64,000 nucleotides of DNA, taken from assembly GCF_008244685.1 (NCBI RefSeq), contig NZ_VTFT01000001.1, forward strand, positions 351,248 to 415,247, in the 5' to 3' direction. Shown here one piece after another: positions 48,826 through 60,049 of this stretch. The notes beneath the pieces are model-generated. The model did no database searches. It was not told the DNA's origin and saw nothing but the letters and a program-made list of their open reading frames with translations. The stretch's first letter is position 1, and the number at the start of each line of letters is the position of its first letter. The translations under genes and the position numbers were made by a program. The stretch comes from Luteimonas viscosa (GTDB lineage Bacteria; Pseudomonadota; Gammaproteobacteria; Xanthomonadales; Xanthomonadaceae).

Positions 48826-51083
48826 GCGGCCACCACCGTGACGTTGCCCGAGCCGAGTGCCGCGGTCGCGCCATGGCCGGATTCGACCCAGGCGCAGCCC
48901 GGGGCGACGGCATCGCTGACGTTGACCTGCAACGTCGCGGTGCCGGCGGCGTTCGCGACCTTCGCCATCGCGCCATTCTCCAGCTGCGCAGCGCGCGCGT
49001 CGTCCGGATGCAGACTGATGCGCGGGCCGACGTTGAGCGGATGCGCCTGCAGCGCCTGTGCGCGACGGGTGAGCCCGTCGACGCGGTAGATCGCCTGCGA
49101 CACCGCAAGTTCGAAACCTTCGCCCGGAGACGCCGGGGCCTTCCCGCCGCGCAGAGCAGCAGGCTGCGCCGCCTGCAACCCGCTGCGCAGGCCGGCAAGA
49201 TCGGTGAATGCGAACTCCGGCAGGTCGAGGGCGGCGGCGAGCGCCCGCAACACGGTCCAGCCCTGTCGGGCCGCACCCGGCAGCTTGCCGGCGGCGACCG
49301 CACGCTGGTCGCGGCCATCGAGGTTGGTGAGCGTCGCGTCGTTCTCGAACAGGGTCGCGATCGGCAGGATCACGTCCGCGACGCGGCGCGTGGACTGGCA
49401 TGCGAAGTGACTGAACGCCACCACCTGTGCGCCGCCCAGCGCCTTCAGCGCTCCGGCCTGGTCTGCGAAATCGAGGCCCGGCTCGATGCCGTACAGCAGG
49501 TACGCGCTGCGCGGCCGGGCGAGCATCGCGCCTGCATCGAGCGCCGACGGCAGCACGCCATGGCGCGCCAGTCCGACTGCGTTCGCGCCCTGCGGGATCC
49601 GGCACAGCGCGGCGTTGGCGTTACGCGCGAAGTCGGCCGCCGCCGCGCGGATCGCAGCGGCATGCACGCCGTTCTCGGCCACGGCGCCCACGATCACGGC
49701 GATCCGGTCCGCACCCTTCACTGCGTCCGCCAGTCGAGCGGAGGCAAGCGCGGCGGCCACCTGCGACGGCGCCACGATCGTCTTCGAGGCGATGTCGAAC
49801 GCGAACTCGAAATCGACCGGGCCGACCACGTGCACCTTCGCCCCGCGCAGGAACGCCTTGCGCACACGCTGGTGCAGCAGCGGCACCTCGTGTCGCAGGT
49901 TGCAGCCCACGATCACGATCGCGTCGGCCAGTTCGATCTCCGCCGCCGGCATCGCGAAGGGCTCGGCCACCGCGCCGTCGGACAGGTCGCGCTGGGCGAT
50001 GCGGTGATCGAGGTTGCCGGTCCCCAGGCCCTCGGCGAGACGTGCCAGCAGCGCACCCTCCTCGTTAGAGGTCGCCGGATGTACCAGCACGCCCAGGTTG
50101 TCGGCGGCGTTGTCGCGCAGGATCTGCGCGGCCTTCGCCAGCGCCTCGTCCCACGTCGCCTCGCGCCAGTCGCCATCGTCGCCGTTGGACGCCACGCGCA
50201 GCAGCGGCTGCACGGCGCGATCCCCGGCGTACAGGCCCTGGTGCGAGTAACGGTCCCGGTCGGACAGCCAGCACTCGTTGACCGCCTCGTTGTCGCGCGG
50301 CACCGCACGCATCACGTCGCCGCGGCGCAGGTGCAGGAACAGGTTGCTGCCGAGCGCGTCGTGGAAGCCCAGGGATTCCTTCGCGATCAGTTCCCACGGG
50401 CGCGCGCGGAAGCGGAACACCTTGTTGGTCAGCGCACCCACCGGGCACACGTCGATCACGTTGCCAGACAGTTCCGTGGTCAGCGGCTTGCCGTCGTAGG
50501 TGCCGATCTGCAGGTTCTCGCCGCGCTGCATACCGCCCAGCTCGTAGGTGCCGGCGATCTCCGCGGTGAAGCGGACGCAGCGCGTGCACTGGATGCAGCG
50601 GGTCATCTCCGTGGCCACCAGCGGGCCCATGTCCTCGTCGGCGATCACGCGCTTGCGCTCGACGAAGCGGCTGACCGAGCGGCCATAGCCGAGGGACAGG
50701 TCCTGCAGCTCGCACTCGCCGCCCTGGTCGCAGATCGGACAGTCGAGCGGATGGTTGATCAGCAGGAACTCCATCACGTTGCGCTGCGCCTTGAGCGCTT
50801 TCTCGTTGCGCGTGAACACCTTCAAGCCGTCCATTACCGGCGTGGCGCAGGCCGGCGACGGCTTCGGCGCGGAACGCCCGCCGACCTCGGTGTCGACCAG
50901 GCACATGCGGCAGTTGGCGGCGATCGACAGCTTGTCGTGGTAGCAGAAACGCGGGATCGGGATGCCGGCCTTGTCGGCGGCATGGATGATCATCGAACCC
51001 TTGGGCGCGGCCAGCTCGACCCCGTCGATGAAGACGGTGACGTGGTCCGGCGGCAGGTTCGGGTTGACGGGCTGTGCGCTCAT
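48822..51083 (-). CDS. nuoG: NADH-quinone oxidoreductase subunit G
   Basis: A 753-residue peripheral-arm subunit. N-terminal Fe-S motifs are [18 protein letters not shown] (with a further Cys in CATPV; 2Fe-2S, N1b), [18 protein letters not shown] (4Fe-4S, N5 with its His) and [11 protein letters not shown] plus [11 protein letters not shown] (N4). A molybdopterin-oxidoreductase-like domain without cofactor function follows. The extra N7 Cys motif of E. coli NuoG is not evident. The start ATG 51083 has AAGGAGCG upstream. A 124-base gap to nuoF holds a heptad-type element. Confidence 0.96.
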   Translation of the reverse strand: MSAQPVNPNLPPDHVTVFIDGVELAAPKGSMIIHAADKAGIPIPRFCYHDKLSIAANCRMCLVDTEVGGRSAPKPSPACATPVMDGLKVFTRNEKALKAQRNVMEFLLINHPLDCPICDQGGECELQDLSLGYGRSVSRFVERKRVIADEDMGPLVATEMTRCIQCTRCVRFTAEIAGTYELGGMQRGENLQIGTYDGKPLTTELSGNVIDVCPVGALTNKVFRFRARPWELIAKESLGFHDALGSNLFLHLRRGDVMRAVPRDNEAVNECWLSDRDRYSHQGLYAGDRAVQPLLRVASNGDDGDWREATWDEALAKAAQILRDNAADNLGVLVHPATSNEEGALLARLAEGLGTGNLDHRIAQRDLSDGAVAEPFAMPAAEIELADAIVIVGCNLRHEVPLLHQRVRKAFLRGAKVHVVGPVDFEFAFDIASKTIVAPSQVAAALASARLADAVKGADRIAVIVGAVAENGVHAAAIRAAAADFARNANAALCRIPQGANAVGLARHGVLPSALDAGAMLARPRSAYLLYGIEPGLDFADQAGALKALGGAQVVAFSHFACQSTRRVADVILPIATLFENDATLTNLDGRDQRAVAAGKLPGAARQGWTVLRALAAALDLPEFAFTDLAGLRSGLQAAQPAALRGGKAPASPGEGFELAVSQAIYRVDGLTRRAQALQAHPLNVGPRISLHPDDARAAQLENGAMAKVANAAGTATLQVNVSDAVAPGCAWVESGHGATAALGSGNVTVVAA

Positions 51084-51103
51084 TGGTTCGCTCCTTGCGG
51101 AGC

Positions 51104-51197
51104 GGTGACTGGTGATTGGTGATTGGTGATTGGGAAAAGCGGCGGCATATCGGCTTTTCCGCCTTCGCGAATCACGAATGACCCATCACGAATCACG
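51104..51197. repeat. Heptad-array element, variant type (nuoF-nuoG junction)
   Basis: The left arm carries GGTGATT repeats (51104-51134), then an 8-bp inverted repeat GGAAAAGC/GCTTTTCC around a 12-base loop (51133-51160). The right arm carries reversed units (CGAATCACGAATG and ATCACGAATCAC, 51169-51197). It has the same architecture as the elements at 35647 and 53107 but with GGTGATT in place of GGGATTC. It fills the nuoF-nuoG gap, starting after the nuoG ribosome-binding site. Confidence 0.75.
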
Positions 51198-51207
51198 GCT
51201 TCTGCGC

Positions 51208-52571
<1,364 letters not shown>

Positions 52572-52572
<1 letters not shown>

Positions 52573-53099
52573 CACTTCAGCCCGTCCAGCAGCTCGTCCA
52601 CGCGTTCGGGCGTGAGCTTCTCGTGGTAGTGCCCGTTGATCACGACCACCGGCGCGCCACAGCACGCGGCGACGCATTCTTCCTCGCGCTTGAGGTAGAC
52701 GCGGCCGTCGGCGGTGGACTCGCCCAGCCTGCAGCCGAGCTTCTTCTCGGCGTGCGCGACCAGGTCCTCCGCGCCGTTGAGCCAGCAACTGATGTTGGTG
52801 CAGAAGGCGACGTTGTTGCGCCCCACCCGCTCGGTCTCGAACATCGAATAGAAGGTCGCCACCTCGTAGGCCCACACCGGCGGCAGGTCCAGGTACTTCG
52901 CGACGCCCGCGATCAACTCGTCGCTCAGCCAGCCGCCGTTCTGCTCCTGCGCCGCATGCAGGCCCTGCAGCACGGCCGAGCGCTTGCGGTCCGGCGGGAA
53001 CTTGGCCAGCCAGTGGTCGATGTGCGAACGCGTGGCATCGCTCAGCACGACCATCGGGTCGACGTTGCGCGCATTCTCGAAGTTGCCGGTGGCTTTCAT
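52572..53099 (-). CDS. nuoE: NADH-quinone oxidoreductase subunit E
   Basis: A 175-residue thioredoxin-like subunit with the [2Fe-2S] N1a cluster. Cys ligands are in [11 protein letters not shown] and [12 protein letters not shown]. The N-terminal part has [20 protein letters not shown], typical of the family. The start ATG 53099 is 10 bases from the edge of a heptad element (53107-53218), and no strong ribosome-binding site is visible. It overlaps nuoF by one base (TGATG-type junction). Confidence 0.95.
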
Positions 53100-53106
53100 G
53101 AGCGAA

Positions 53107-53218
53107 GGGATTCGGGATTCGGAATACGGGATTGGAAACAGCCGGGAACGAAGTCGGATCGATTGCAGGGAACACTGGTGTGCCCACGCGAATCCCCAAT
53201 CCCCAATCCCGAATCCCG
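53107..53218. repeat. Heptad-array intergenic element (nuoD-nuoE junction)
   Basis: The left arm has GGGATTC-type heptads (GGGATTCGGGATTCGG, then a degenerate ACGGGATTGG, 53107-53135). A core of about 54 bases separates it from a right arm in reverse complement (CCCCAATCCCCAATCCCGA and AATCCC, 53189-53218). It resembles the 35647 element closely in both arms while the core differs. It fills the nuoD-nuoE gap. Confidence 0.8.
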
Positions 53219-53223
53219 GCTTC

Positions 53224-54546
53224 TCATCGATCGATCTCGCCGAACACGATGTCGTAGGTGCCGATCATCGCCACCACGTCGGCCAGCATGTGGCCCTTCA
53301 CGATCTCGTCCATCGACGACAGGTGCGCGAACCCGGGCGCGCGCAGGTGCACGCGGAACGGCTTGTTGGCGCCATCGCTGACCAGGTAGCAGCCGAACTC
53401 GCCCTTCGGCGCTTCGACCGCGCAGTAGGTCTCGCCGGCGGGCACGCAATAGCCCTCGGTGAACAGCTTGAAGTGGTGGATCAGCGCTTCCATGTCGTCC
53501 TTCATCTCCTCGCGGGAGGGAGGCGCGACCTTGTAGTTGTCGATCATCACCGGGCCGGGATTCGCCCGCAGCCAGCGCACGCACTGCTCGACGATCCGGG
53601 TGGACTGGCGCATCTCGGCCACGCGCACCAGGTAACGGTCGTAGCAGTCGCCGTTGACGCCGACCGGGATGTCGAAATCGACCGCGTCGTACTTCGCGTA
53701 GGGCTGCTTCTTGCGCAGGTCCCAGGCCACGCCCGAGCCGCGCAGCATCGGCCCGGTCATGCCCCAGGCCAGCGCCTGCTCCGGCGGAATCACGCCGATG
53801 CCGACCGTGCGCTGCTTCCAGATCCGGTTGTCGGTCAGCAGCGTCTCGTACTCGTCGATTCGCGCCGGGAAGTCCTTGGCGAACGCCTCGAGGTAGTCGA
53901 GCATCGAACCTTCGCGCCAGGCGTTGAAGCGCTTGAGCTTGTCGCCCTTGCGCCACGGCGACTCGCGGTACTGCGGCATGCGGTCCGGCAGGTCGCGGTA
54001 GACGCCGCCGGGACGGTAGTAGGTCGCGTGCATGCGCGCGCCCGACACCGCCTCGTAGACGTCCATCAGTTCCTCGCGCTCGCGGAACGCGTACAGGAAC
54101 ACCGCCATCGCGCCCAGGTCGAGCGCGTTCGAACCGATCCACATCAGGTGGTTGAGGATCCGCGTGACCTCGTCGAACAGCGTGCGGATGTACTGCGCGC
54201 GCTCCGGCGCCTCGATGCCCATCAGGGTCTCGATCGCGAGCACGTAGGCGTGCTCGTTGCACATCATCGACACGTAGTCGAGCCGGTCCATGTAGCCGAT
54301 CGACTGGTTGAACGGCTTGGACTCGGCGAGCTTCTCGGTGCCGCGGTGCAACAGGCCGATGTGCGGATCGGCGCGGATCACGGTCTCGCCGTCCATCTCC
54401 AGGATCAGGCGCAACACGCCATGCGCGGCCGGATGCTGCGGGCCGAAATTCAGGGTGTAGTTGCGGATCTCCTGGCGACCCTCGGCCACGCTGCTGGCGA
54501 AGCCTTCGCTCGACTGCGGCACGGGGACATGCGGAACGGCGCTCAT
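53224..54546 (-). CDS. nuoD: NADH-quinone oxidoreductase subunit D
   Basis: A 440-residue subunit of the quinone-binding site, homologous to the large subunit of [NiFe]-hydrogenases but without the metal. Motifs are [20 protein letters not shown], then [40 protein letters not shown] and a C-terminal [20 protein letters not shown]. The start is ATG 54546, overlapping the nuoC stop as ATGA. It is separate from nuoC, not fused as in E. coli. Confidence 0.97.
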   Translation of the reverse strand: MSAVPHVPVPQSSEGFASSVAEGRQEIRNYTLNFGPQHPAAHGVLRLILEMDGETVIRADPHIGLLHRGTEKLAESKPFNQSIGYMDRLDYVSMMCNEHAYVLAIETLMGIEAPERAQYIRTLFDEVTRILNHLMWIGSNALDLGAMAVFLYAFREREELMDVYEAVSGARMHATYYRPGGVYRDLPDRMPQYRESPWRKGDKLKRFNAWREGSMLDYLEAFAKDFPARIDEYETLLTDNRIWKQRTVGIGVIPPEQALAWGMTGPMLRGSGVAWDLRKKQPYAKYDAVDFDIPVGVNGDCYDRYLVRVAEMRQSTRIVEQCVRWLRANPGPVMIDNYKVAPPSREEMKDDMEALIHHFKLFTEGYCVPAGETYCAVEAPKGEFGCYLVSDGANKPFRVHLRAPGFAHLSSMDEIVKGHMLADVVAMIGTYDIVFGEIDR

Positions 54547-55301
54547 TTCGCGTCTCCGGTACGGCGCGCCATCTGTTCGCCGACCGCGGTCTGGTAGCGC
54601 GCATCGTCGCGGATCACGCGCGGCACGTTGACGCGCGGCTCGACCGAGGTCACCGGCTCGTACACCACCCGCTTCTTCTCCGCGTCGTAGCGCACCTCGA
54701 CGTTGCCGATCAGCGGGAAGTCCTTGCGGAACGGATGCCCGATGAAGCCGTAGTCGGTGAGGATCCGGCGCAGGTCGGGATGGCCCTGGAAGATGATGCC
54801 GAACAGGTCGAACGCCTCGCGCTCGAACCAGTTGGCGACCGGCCAGAGGCCGGTCAGCGACGACACCACCGGCAGGTCGTCGCTGGGCGCGAAGCAGGTC
54901 ACGCGCACGCGTCGGTTGTGCCGGACCGACAGCAGTTGCGCGACGGCGGCGAAACGGCGCTGCGGCACCGGAATCGCGCCGATGCCGTCGGGCTGCGCCA
55001 GCTGTTGCGTCGTCGCCTCGCCGAAGCCGAATCGTCCGGGCCCACGCCCCTCGACGCCGCGGCTGAAGCCTTCGGAGGACGAATCGGTGTCCCACTCGTC
55101 CGCACCGTAACCCAGGTAGTCCGCGCCGCACAGGTCGACCAGCGACTCGAAGCCGAACTCGTCGCGCAGCGTGGTGCAGGCCTCGAGCCAGTCGCCGGAG
55201 GTGACGATGCCGACTTCGCCCCGCGGCATCGCCACGGACACCACGCCATCGGGGAAGCGCGCGCGCAGACGCTCGACGAACACGGACAACGGCTCGCTCA
55301 T
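54543..55301 (-). CDS. nuoC: NADH-quinone oxidoreductase subunit C
   Basis: A 252-residue peripheral-arm subunit. The C-terminal family signature is [20 protein letters not shown] and then [20 protein letters not shown]. The segment about residues 70-110 ([20 protein letters not shown]) is a Gly/Arg-rich insert. The start ATG 55301 overlaps the nuoB stop as ATGA. Confidence 0.95.
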   Translation of the reverse strand: MSEPLSVFVERLRARFPDGVVSVAMPRGEVGIVTSGDWLEACTTLRDEFGFESLVDLCGADYLGYGADEWDTDSSSEGFSRGVEGRGPGRFGFGEATTQQLAQPDGIGAIPVPQRRFAAVAQLLSVRHNRRVRVTCFAPSDDLPVVSSLTGLWPVANWFEREAFDLFGIIFQGHPDLRRILTDYGFIGHPFRKDFPLIGNVEVRYDAEKKRVVYEPVTSVEPRVNVPRVIRDDARYQTAVGEQMARRTGDAK

Positions 55302-55882
55302 TCGCGCAGCCCCGTCTTCTCGTCGCCGAAGTTGCTGGCGCGGCGGATCTTCTTCTGCAACTGCAGGATGCCGTAGACCAGCGCCTCGGCGGTCGGCGGG
55401 CAGCCGGGCACGTAGATGTCGACCGGCACGATCCGGTCGCAGCCGCGCACCACCGCATAGGAATAGTGGTAGTAGCCGCCGCCGTTGGCGCAGCTGCCCA
55501 TCGAGATCACCCACTTCGGGCTGGGCATCTGGTCGTAGACCTTGCGCAGCGCCGGTGCCATCTTGTTGACCAGGGTGCCGGCCACGATCATCACGTCGGA
55601 CTGGCGCGGCGACGGGCGGAACACCACGCCGTAGCGGTCGAGGTCCAGGCGCGCGGCGCCGGCGTGCATCATCTCCACCGCGCAGCAGGCCAGCCCGAAG
55701 GTCATCGGCCACATCGAACCGGTGCGCGCCCAGTTGAGCAGCACGTCGGAGCTGGTGGTGACGAAGCCGCGCTCGAGCAGCGGATTCTCGCCCTCGGGGC
55801 GCAGGATGTCGTCGAGCCGGCCCTCGGGCAGCGGATTGCTGGCCGAATCCGCGAGGCCGCGGATCGCCTGGATCACTCCCAT
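55298..55882 (-). CDS. nuoB: NADH-quinone oxidoreductase subunit B
   Basis: A 194-residue subunit holding the terminal [4Fe-4S] cluster N2 that reduces quinone. Ligand Cys lie in [22 protein letters not shown] and [13 protein letters not shown]. The start ATG 55882 overlaps the end of nuoA. Confidence 0.97.
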   Translation of the reverse strand: MGVIQAIRGLADSASNPLPEGRLDDILRPEGENPLLERGFVTTSSDVLLNWARTGSMWPMTFGLACCAVEMMHAGAARLDLDRYGVVFRPSPRQSDVMIVAGTLVNKMAPALRKVYDQMPSPKWVISMGSCANGGGYYHYSYAVVRGCDRIVPVDIYVPGCPPTAEALVYGILQLQKKIRRASNFGDEKTGLRE

Positions 55883-56229
55883 TCCAGCGCTCCCTTCTTC
55901 CACACGTAGATGAACCCGAGCAGCAGCATGCCCACGAAGATGCCCATCTCGACCAGGCCGAGCGGGCCGAGCTCGCGGAACACCGTCGCCCACGGCACGA
56001 TGAAGATGATTTCCAGGTCGAAGATGATGAACTGGATGGCGATCAGGTAGTAGCGCACGTCGAACTGCATGCGCGCGTCCTCGAACGCGGAGAAGCCGCA
56101 TTCGTAGGGCGACAGCTTTTCCGGCGACGGGCGCTTCGGGCCCAGCAGGTTGCCGATGATCAGCAACGCGATGCCGATACCGGTGGCAACGATCAGGAAC
56201 AGCAGGGTCGGCAGGTATTCGGCCAGCAC
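55873..56229 (-). CDS. nuoA: NADH-quinone oxidoreductase subunit A
   Basis: A 118-residue, three-span membrane subunit and the first gene of the nuo operon. Segments are [20 protein letters not shown], then [20 protein letters not shown] (the conserved 'YECGF' quinone-site loop), [20 protein letters not shown] and [20 protein letters not shown]. It lies 75 bases downstream of a tRNA-Leu gene. Confidence 0.96.
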   Translation of the reverse strand: MLAEYLPTLLFLIVATGIGIALLIIGNLLGPKRPSPEKLSPYECGFSAFEDARMQFDVRYYLIAIQFIIFDLEIIFIVPWATVFRELGPLGLVEMGIFVGMLLLGFIYVWKKGALEWE

Positions 56230-56303
56230 GCGTTGTTCTCTCGGCTACTTGCCGCGTCGCCGCGGCCGTTGCTCGGCGCGCCGGGACGCGCGCAATCGAC
56301 TAG

Positions 56304-56388
56304 TGGTGCCCAAGGGGGGACTCGAACCCCCACGACCGAAGCCGCTACCACCTCAAGGTAGTGCGTCTACCAATTCCGCCACCTGGGC
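56304..56388 (-). tRNA. tRNA-Leu (GAG)
   Basis: An 85-nt class II tRNA with a long variable arm and encoded CCA. The anticodon loop TTGAGGT gives GAG (Leu), between CTACC and GGTAG. The acceptor stem GCCCAGG/CTTGGGC has one G-T wobble. It lies between secG and nuoA, an arrangement common in this family. Confidence 0.95.
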
Positions 56389-56428
56389 AAATTCAAGCTG
56401 CCGCGAAGACCGCCGCGGCATTGCAGCA

Positions 56429-56457
56429 ATTGTAAGCCTTCCTACTGCGTTTGCGCA
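56429..56457 (-). promoter_or_regulatory. Possible promoter for tRNA-Leu/nuo
   Basis: On the minus strand, TACAAT (56434-56429) fits a -10 with 5 of 6 bases, and TGCGCA (56457-56452) lies 17 bases upstream as a weak -35 (3 of 6). It overlaps the end of secG and reads toward the tRNA. Confidence 0.35.
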
Positions 56458-56909
56458 GGCGGTTCGGCGTCTTCCGCCGGCGGTGCGGATTCCGCAGGCG
56501 CCGCGGGCACGGTCGAATCCCGTGCGGGCGCGGCGTCCGGTTGCGCATCCGGCGCGGCCGGCACCTCCGGCGTGACGGAAGGCGCCTCGGGCACGGCCAC
56601 TGCACCCGGGGCGGCCGGCGCCGCCGGCACCTGCGACATCACGCCGAGGTCGGTGTCCGCCACCGGATCCACCGCCTGATGGGTGGCGTACCACGCCATG
56701 AACAGGGTGATCGCGAAGAACGCGATGGCCAGCCACTTGGTGGCCTTGCTGAGGAAATTGGCGGAGCCGCGCGCGCCGAACACGGTGGACGAGGCGCCGC
56801 CACCGAAACCGGAACCGGCCGACGCGCCGGCGCCGCGCTGCATGAGGATCAGCGCGATCATCGCGATCGCGACCAGGACGAACAGGATGTTGAGGGTCAA
56901 CAGCAGCAT
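56442..56909 (-). CDS. secG: Preprotein translocase subunit SecG
   Basis: A 155-residue SecG, the small two-span subunit of the SecYEG channel. The first span is LNILFVLVAIAMIALILMQR, followed by the conserved Gly-rich loop (GAGASAGSGFGGGASSTVFG and SANFLSKATKWLA) and a second span (IAFFAITLFMAWYATH). The C-terminal half is a long Ala/Pro/Glu-rich tail typical of xanthomonad SecG. It follows tpiA by 35 bases. Confidence 0.94.
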   Translation of the reverse strand: MLLLTLNILFVLVAIAMIALILMQRGAGASAGSGFGGGASSTVFGARGSANFLSKATKWLAIAFFAITLFMAWYATHQAVDPVADTDLGVMSQVPAAPAAPGAVAVPEAPSVTPEVPAAPDAQPDAAPARDSTVPAAPAESAPPAEDAEPPAQTQ

Positions 56910-56944
56910 TGCGGCCTACTCGGGATGTCTTCTGGACCGGCCGC

Positions 56945-57697
56945 TCAGCGGACGGCCGCGCGGGCAATGGCGAGGAAATCCGCCGCCACCAGCGAGGCGC
57001 CGCCGATCAGGCCGCCGTCGATGTCCGCCTGGGCGAACAGTTCGGCGGCATTGGCCGGCTTGACGCTGCCGCCGTACAGGATCGGCAGCGAATCGCCAAT
57101 TCTAGCATCCTGCGCCGCGACCTGGCCACGAATGAAGGCGTGCACCTCCTGCGCCTGTTCCGGGCTCGCCGTGCGCCCGGTCCCGATCGCCCAGACCGGC
57201 TCGTAGGCCACCACCGCCCCGGCGAATCGAGCAACGCCCGCCAGCTCCAGTACCGGCTTCAGCTGCGAGGCGACCACCTCTTCGGTGCGCCCCGATTCGC
57301 GGTCTTCCAGGGTCTCGCCCAGGCACAGGATCGGGACCAGGCCGGCATTGGACGCCGCCAGGAACTTCTTCGCGACCAGCTCGCTGCCCTCCGAATGGTG
57401 CTGGCGACGCTCCGAGTGCCCGACCAGCCCGTAGCGCGCGCCGACATCGAGCAGCATCCGCGCGGAGACCTCGCCGGTGAACGCGCCCTCCTCGTTGTGG
57501 CTGACGTCCTGTGCACCGAACGCCACGGGATAGGCCTCGAAATCCTCGATCAGGTCCCCGAGGTACGGCAGCGGCGGCAAGACCACGACGTCCACGCCCG
57601 ACAGAGGCAGTTGCGCGGCCACATCGCTGACCAGCGAGGTCGCGAACTCCCGCGTTCCGTACAGCTTCCAGTTTCCGGCTACGATCTTGCGGCGCAT
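56945..57697 (-). CDS. tpiA: Triose-phosphate isomerase
   Basis: A 250-residue glycolytic enzyme interconverting DHAP and glyceraldehyde-3-phosphate. Motifs are RRKIVAGNWKLYGT at the start (with active-site Asn and Lys), VGHSERRQHHSEGS (His) and VVAYEPVWAIGTG (catalytic Glu). The phosphate loop is GGSVKPANAAELF. The start is ATG 57697 (MRRKIVAGNWK). It is divergent from the SDR gene, 70 bases apart. Confidence 0.96.
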   Translation of the reverse strand: MRRKIVAGNWKLYGTREFATSLVSDVAAQLPLSGVDVVVLPPLPYLGDLIEDFEAYPVAFGAQDVSHNEEGAFTGEVSARMLLDVGARYGLVGHSERRQHHSEGSELVAKKFLAASNAGLVPILCLGETLEDRESGRTEEVVASQLKPVLELAGVARFAGAVVAYEPVWAIGTGRTASPEQAQEVHAFIRGQVAAQDARIGDSLPILYGGSVKPANAAELFAQADIDGGLIGGASLVAADFLAIARAAVR

Positions 57698-57767
57698 GAC
57701 CACCGGCCCCGTTGCGAGAGATGCCGCACAGGATAGCCGATCGCCCCGAACGACCGAGGAACCCTTC

Positions 57768-58568
57768 ATGCCCCAGGCCCGCGGCCATGCCCTCGTCACC
57801 GGCGCCTCCAGCGGCATCGGCACGGCGATCGCGCGAGAGTACGCGCGGCGCGGGGTTCCGCTGGTCCTGACCGCCCGACGCGAGGACCGGCTGCAGGCGC
57901 TCGCGGAAGAGCTCGGCGGCGGGGTCGATGTGCACGTGGTCCCGGCCGACCTCGCCGACCCTGCTGCACCGCGAAGCCTGGCCGCCAAGGTGGAGGCCCT
58001 CGGCGTGCCGCTGCGGGTGCTCGTCAACAATGCCGGCTACGGTGTGCCGGGCCGCTACCTGCGCAGCGACTGGGCCACGCATGCCGCATTCCTGCAGGTG
58101 ATGGTCGGCGCGGTTTCGGAACTGACCTGGCGGTTGCTGCCGGCGCTGCGTGCCTGCGGCGATGGCCGCATCCTCAACGTCGCCTCCTTCGCCGCACTGG
58201 TGCCGTCCGCGGACGGGCAGACGCTGTACGCGCCGGCGAAGGCGTTCATGCTCAGGTTCACCGAATCGCTTGCGCTGGAGAACGCCGATGCCGGCGTGCA
58301 CGCCACCGCCCTGTGCCCCGGATTCACCCGCTCCGAGTTCCACGACGTCACCGGCACGCGCGCAATGATGTCCAGGCTGCCGAAGTGGATGTGGCTGGAC
58401 GCGGCCGACGTCGCCAGGGCCGGCATCGATGCGGTGGAGCGCGGACAGGTACTGGTGGTGCCGGGCGCGGCCTACAGGCTGCTGCGTTTCGCCAGCAAGC
58501 ACCTGCCTGACCGCTTCGTGTTGCGGCGCATGGCACGCAATTCCGCGCGCATCCGCAGCATCGACTGA
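57768..58568 (+). CDS. Short-chain dehydrogenase/reductase
   Basis: A 266-residue classical SDR oxidoreductase using NAD(P)H. The Rossmann motif is VTGASSGIG near residue 10, NNAG lies in VLVNNAGYG near 87, and the catalytic Ser-Tyr-Lys is around 140-160 (NVASFAALV and LYAPAKAF). The C-terminus is hydrophobic and basic (RVLRRM-like), which may give membrane association. ATG 57768 has GAGGA at 57756-57760. It resembles DltE/YqjQ-like SDRs of unknown substrate. Confidence 0.85.
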   Translation: MPQARGHALVTGASSGIGTAIAREYARRGVPLVLTARREDRLQALAEELGGGVDVHVVPADLADPAAPRSLAAKVEALGVPLRVLVNNAGYGVPGRYLRSDWATHAAFLQVMVGAVSELTWRLLPALRACGDGRILNVASFAALVPSADGQTLYAPAKAFMLRFTESLALENADAGVHATALCPGFTRSEFHDVTGTRAMMSRLPKWMWLDAADVARAGIDAVERGQVLVVPGAAYRLLRFASKHLPDRFVLRRMARNSARIRSID

Positions 58569-58873
58569 ACCTCGGCCTGCGCCGCCGCCTGCCGTGTAGG
58601 AAAACCCTGATTCGCGTGTAGGACACGCGTCCGGCTGTCCGCGCGTCCTCGCGACGGGCGTTGTCAGCAGTGGACACGCAGCACGGAGATCGACGTTCCC
58701 GTCGCCGGAAGGGGCCGCGAGGGGAACCACGGAAACGAGGGCCAGGCGCGGTTGGCGCGCCACGCCCGCCAACGGCATCCGTTCCGCCCGCCGGGCGGAG
58801 CGCAGGGGTCGTACTGCCTGTCCCGGCGCGGCGAATTCCCGTCGCGGCGACCCACAGCAAGAGCACACACGCA
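58569..58873. other. 305-bp intergenic region upstream of the protease gene
   Basis: No gene is seen here. A pseudo-palindrome TAGGAAAACCCTGA lies at 58597-58610, and a perfect 7-bp hairpin CGCGTGT/ACACGCG with a 3-base loop lies at 58613-58629. The second could be a terminator for the SDR gene or an operator; neither is recognised as a known site. Confidence 0.5.
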
Positions 58874-60049
58874 ATGACACTCCGTTCCAACATCGCAAGC
58901 AACCGCAGCCATGCCGCGACTGGCTCCAGCGCCTTCGCCGCGATCATTCTCGCCGCATTGGCGGCGACCTCCGCGCAGGCGTCCGAGAAGGTGGTGCGCA
59001 CCCCCGACGGCGACGTCACCGTGTTGACCGCGGCCGGCGGCGCGCAGCAGAAGATCCTCTCCAGCGCTTCCGCGCATCCATTCGCCACCGAAAAGCAGCG
59101 CGCCGCGGCCACGCCGCTGGCGTGGCCCGAGGCCGACACGGTCGCACCCAAGGGGGCGCCGGAAAGCGCGCTGCCGCCCGCGCGCCGTCCGTTCCTCGAC
59201 ACCTCGTCCGCCGGCGGCGCGGCGCTGCCCTTCGCCGAGTACCTCGCCCGACAGCAGTTCGGCGAGGCCTGGCGCAAGATCGAGACGATGCAGGACGACG
59301 CCCTCCAGGGCGCGAAAGACGCCGGCGAGAAGGACGGCGCGCACCATCCCTACATCCGCTATCCGGGCAACTTCTACACCTTCCAGTGGACGGCGGCGCC
59401 CTGGAACAAGATCGGCAAGCTGTACTTCACCACCCCAAGCGGCGGCAGCTCGTACTGCACCGCGAACGTCGCCAGCGGCAACTCGGTGCTCGTCACCGCC
59501 GCGCACTGCGTCTACACCCGCGGCCAGGGCTTCAACCGCAACTTCGTGTTCGTGCCGGCCGACCGCTACGGCGTCGCGCCCTACGGCCGCTACGGCTGGC
59601 AGTCGGCGACCGTGCTCAACGAGTGGATCAACAACGGCGGCCGCCGCTGGGACGTGGCGGTGATCAGGCTGGCCGGGGAAGCGACCACCGGACAGCCGGT
59701 GACCAACTACGTCGGCTGGCTGGGGCGCAGCTGGGACTGGGGCTATTCGCAGTCGATCTACTCGCACGGCTACGCCAGCAACCTCAGCACCCAGTACACC
59801 CACATCTGCGCCGGCCAGAGCTACAGCTCGAGCTGGGAAGGCACCGACGTGCTGGTGCAGGGCTGCGACATGACCTACGGCAGCAGCGGCGGCGGCTGGC
59901 TGCGCAACTACACGCCCAACTCGCACGGCGGCAACCACGTCAACGGCGTGGTCAGCGGCCCGCACATCGGCGACTTCGGCAACAGCTACGTGGGCCCGCG
60001 CTTCAGCAGCGCCAACATCGTGCCGCTGTGCAACGTGGCCGGTTGCTGA
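58874..60049 (+). CDS. Secreted trypsin-like serine protease
   Basis: A 391-residue exported protease of the trypsin (S1) superfamily. The signal peptide is SAFAAIILAALAATSAQASE. A propeptide-like region of about 120 residues precedes the protease domain. The triad is His in VTAAHCVY (near residue 209), Asp in RRWDVAVIRL (near 258) and Ser in TYGSSGGGWL (near 337). Four more Cys (SYCTANV, HICAGQ, QGCDM and the terminal PLCNVAGC) could form disulfides. The ribosome-binding site is weak (AAGAG). It faces the oxygenase gene across a palindromic element. A role in extracellular protein degradation is likely. Confidence 0.85.
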   Translation: MTLRSNIASNRSHAATGSSAFAAIILAALAATSAQASEKVVRTPDGDVTVLTAAGGAQQKILSSASAHPFATEKQRAAATPLAWPEADTVAPKGAPESALPPARRPFLDTSSAGGAALPFAEYLARQQFGEAWRKIETMQDDALQGAKDAGEKDGAHHPYIRYPGNFYTFQWTAAPWNKIGKLYFTTPSGGSSYCTANVASGNSVLVTAAHCVYTRGQGFNRNFVFVPADRYGVAPYGRYGWQSATVLNEWINNGGRRWDVAVIRLAGEATTGQPVTNYVGWLGRSWDWGYSQSIYSHGYASNLSTQYTHICAGQSYSSSWEGTDVLVQGCDMTYGSSGGGWLRNYTPNSHGGNHVNGVVSGPHIGDFGNSYVGPRFSSANIVPLCNVAGC

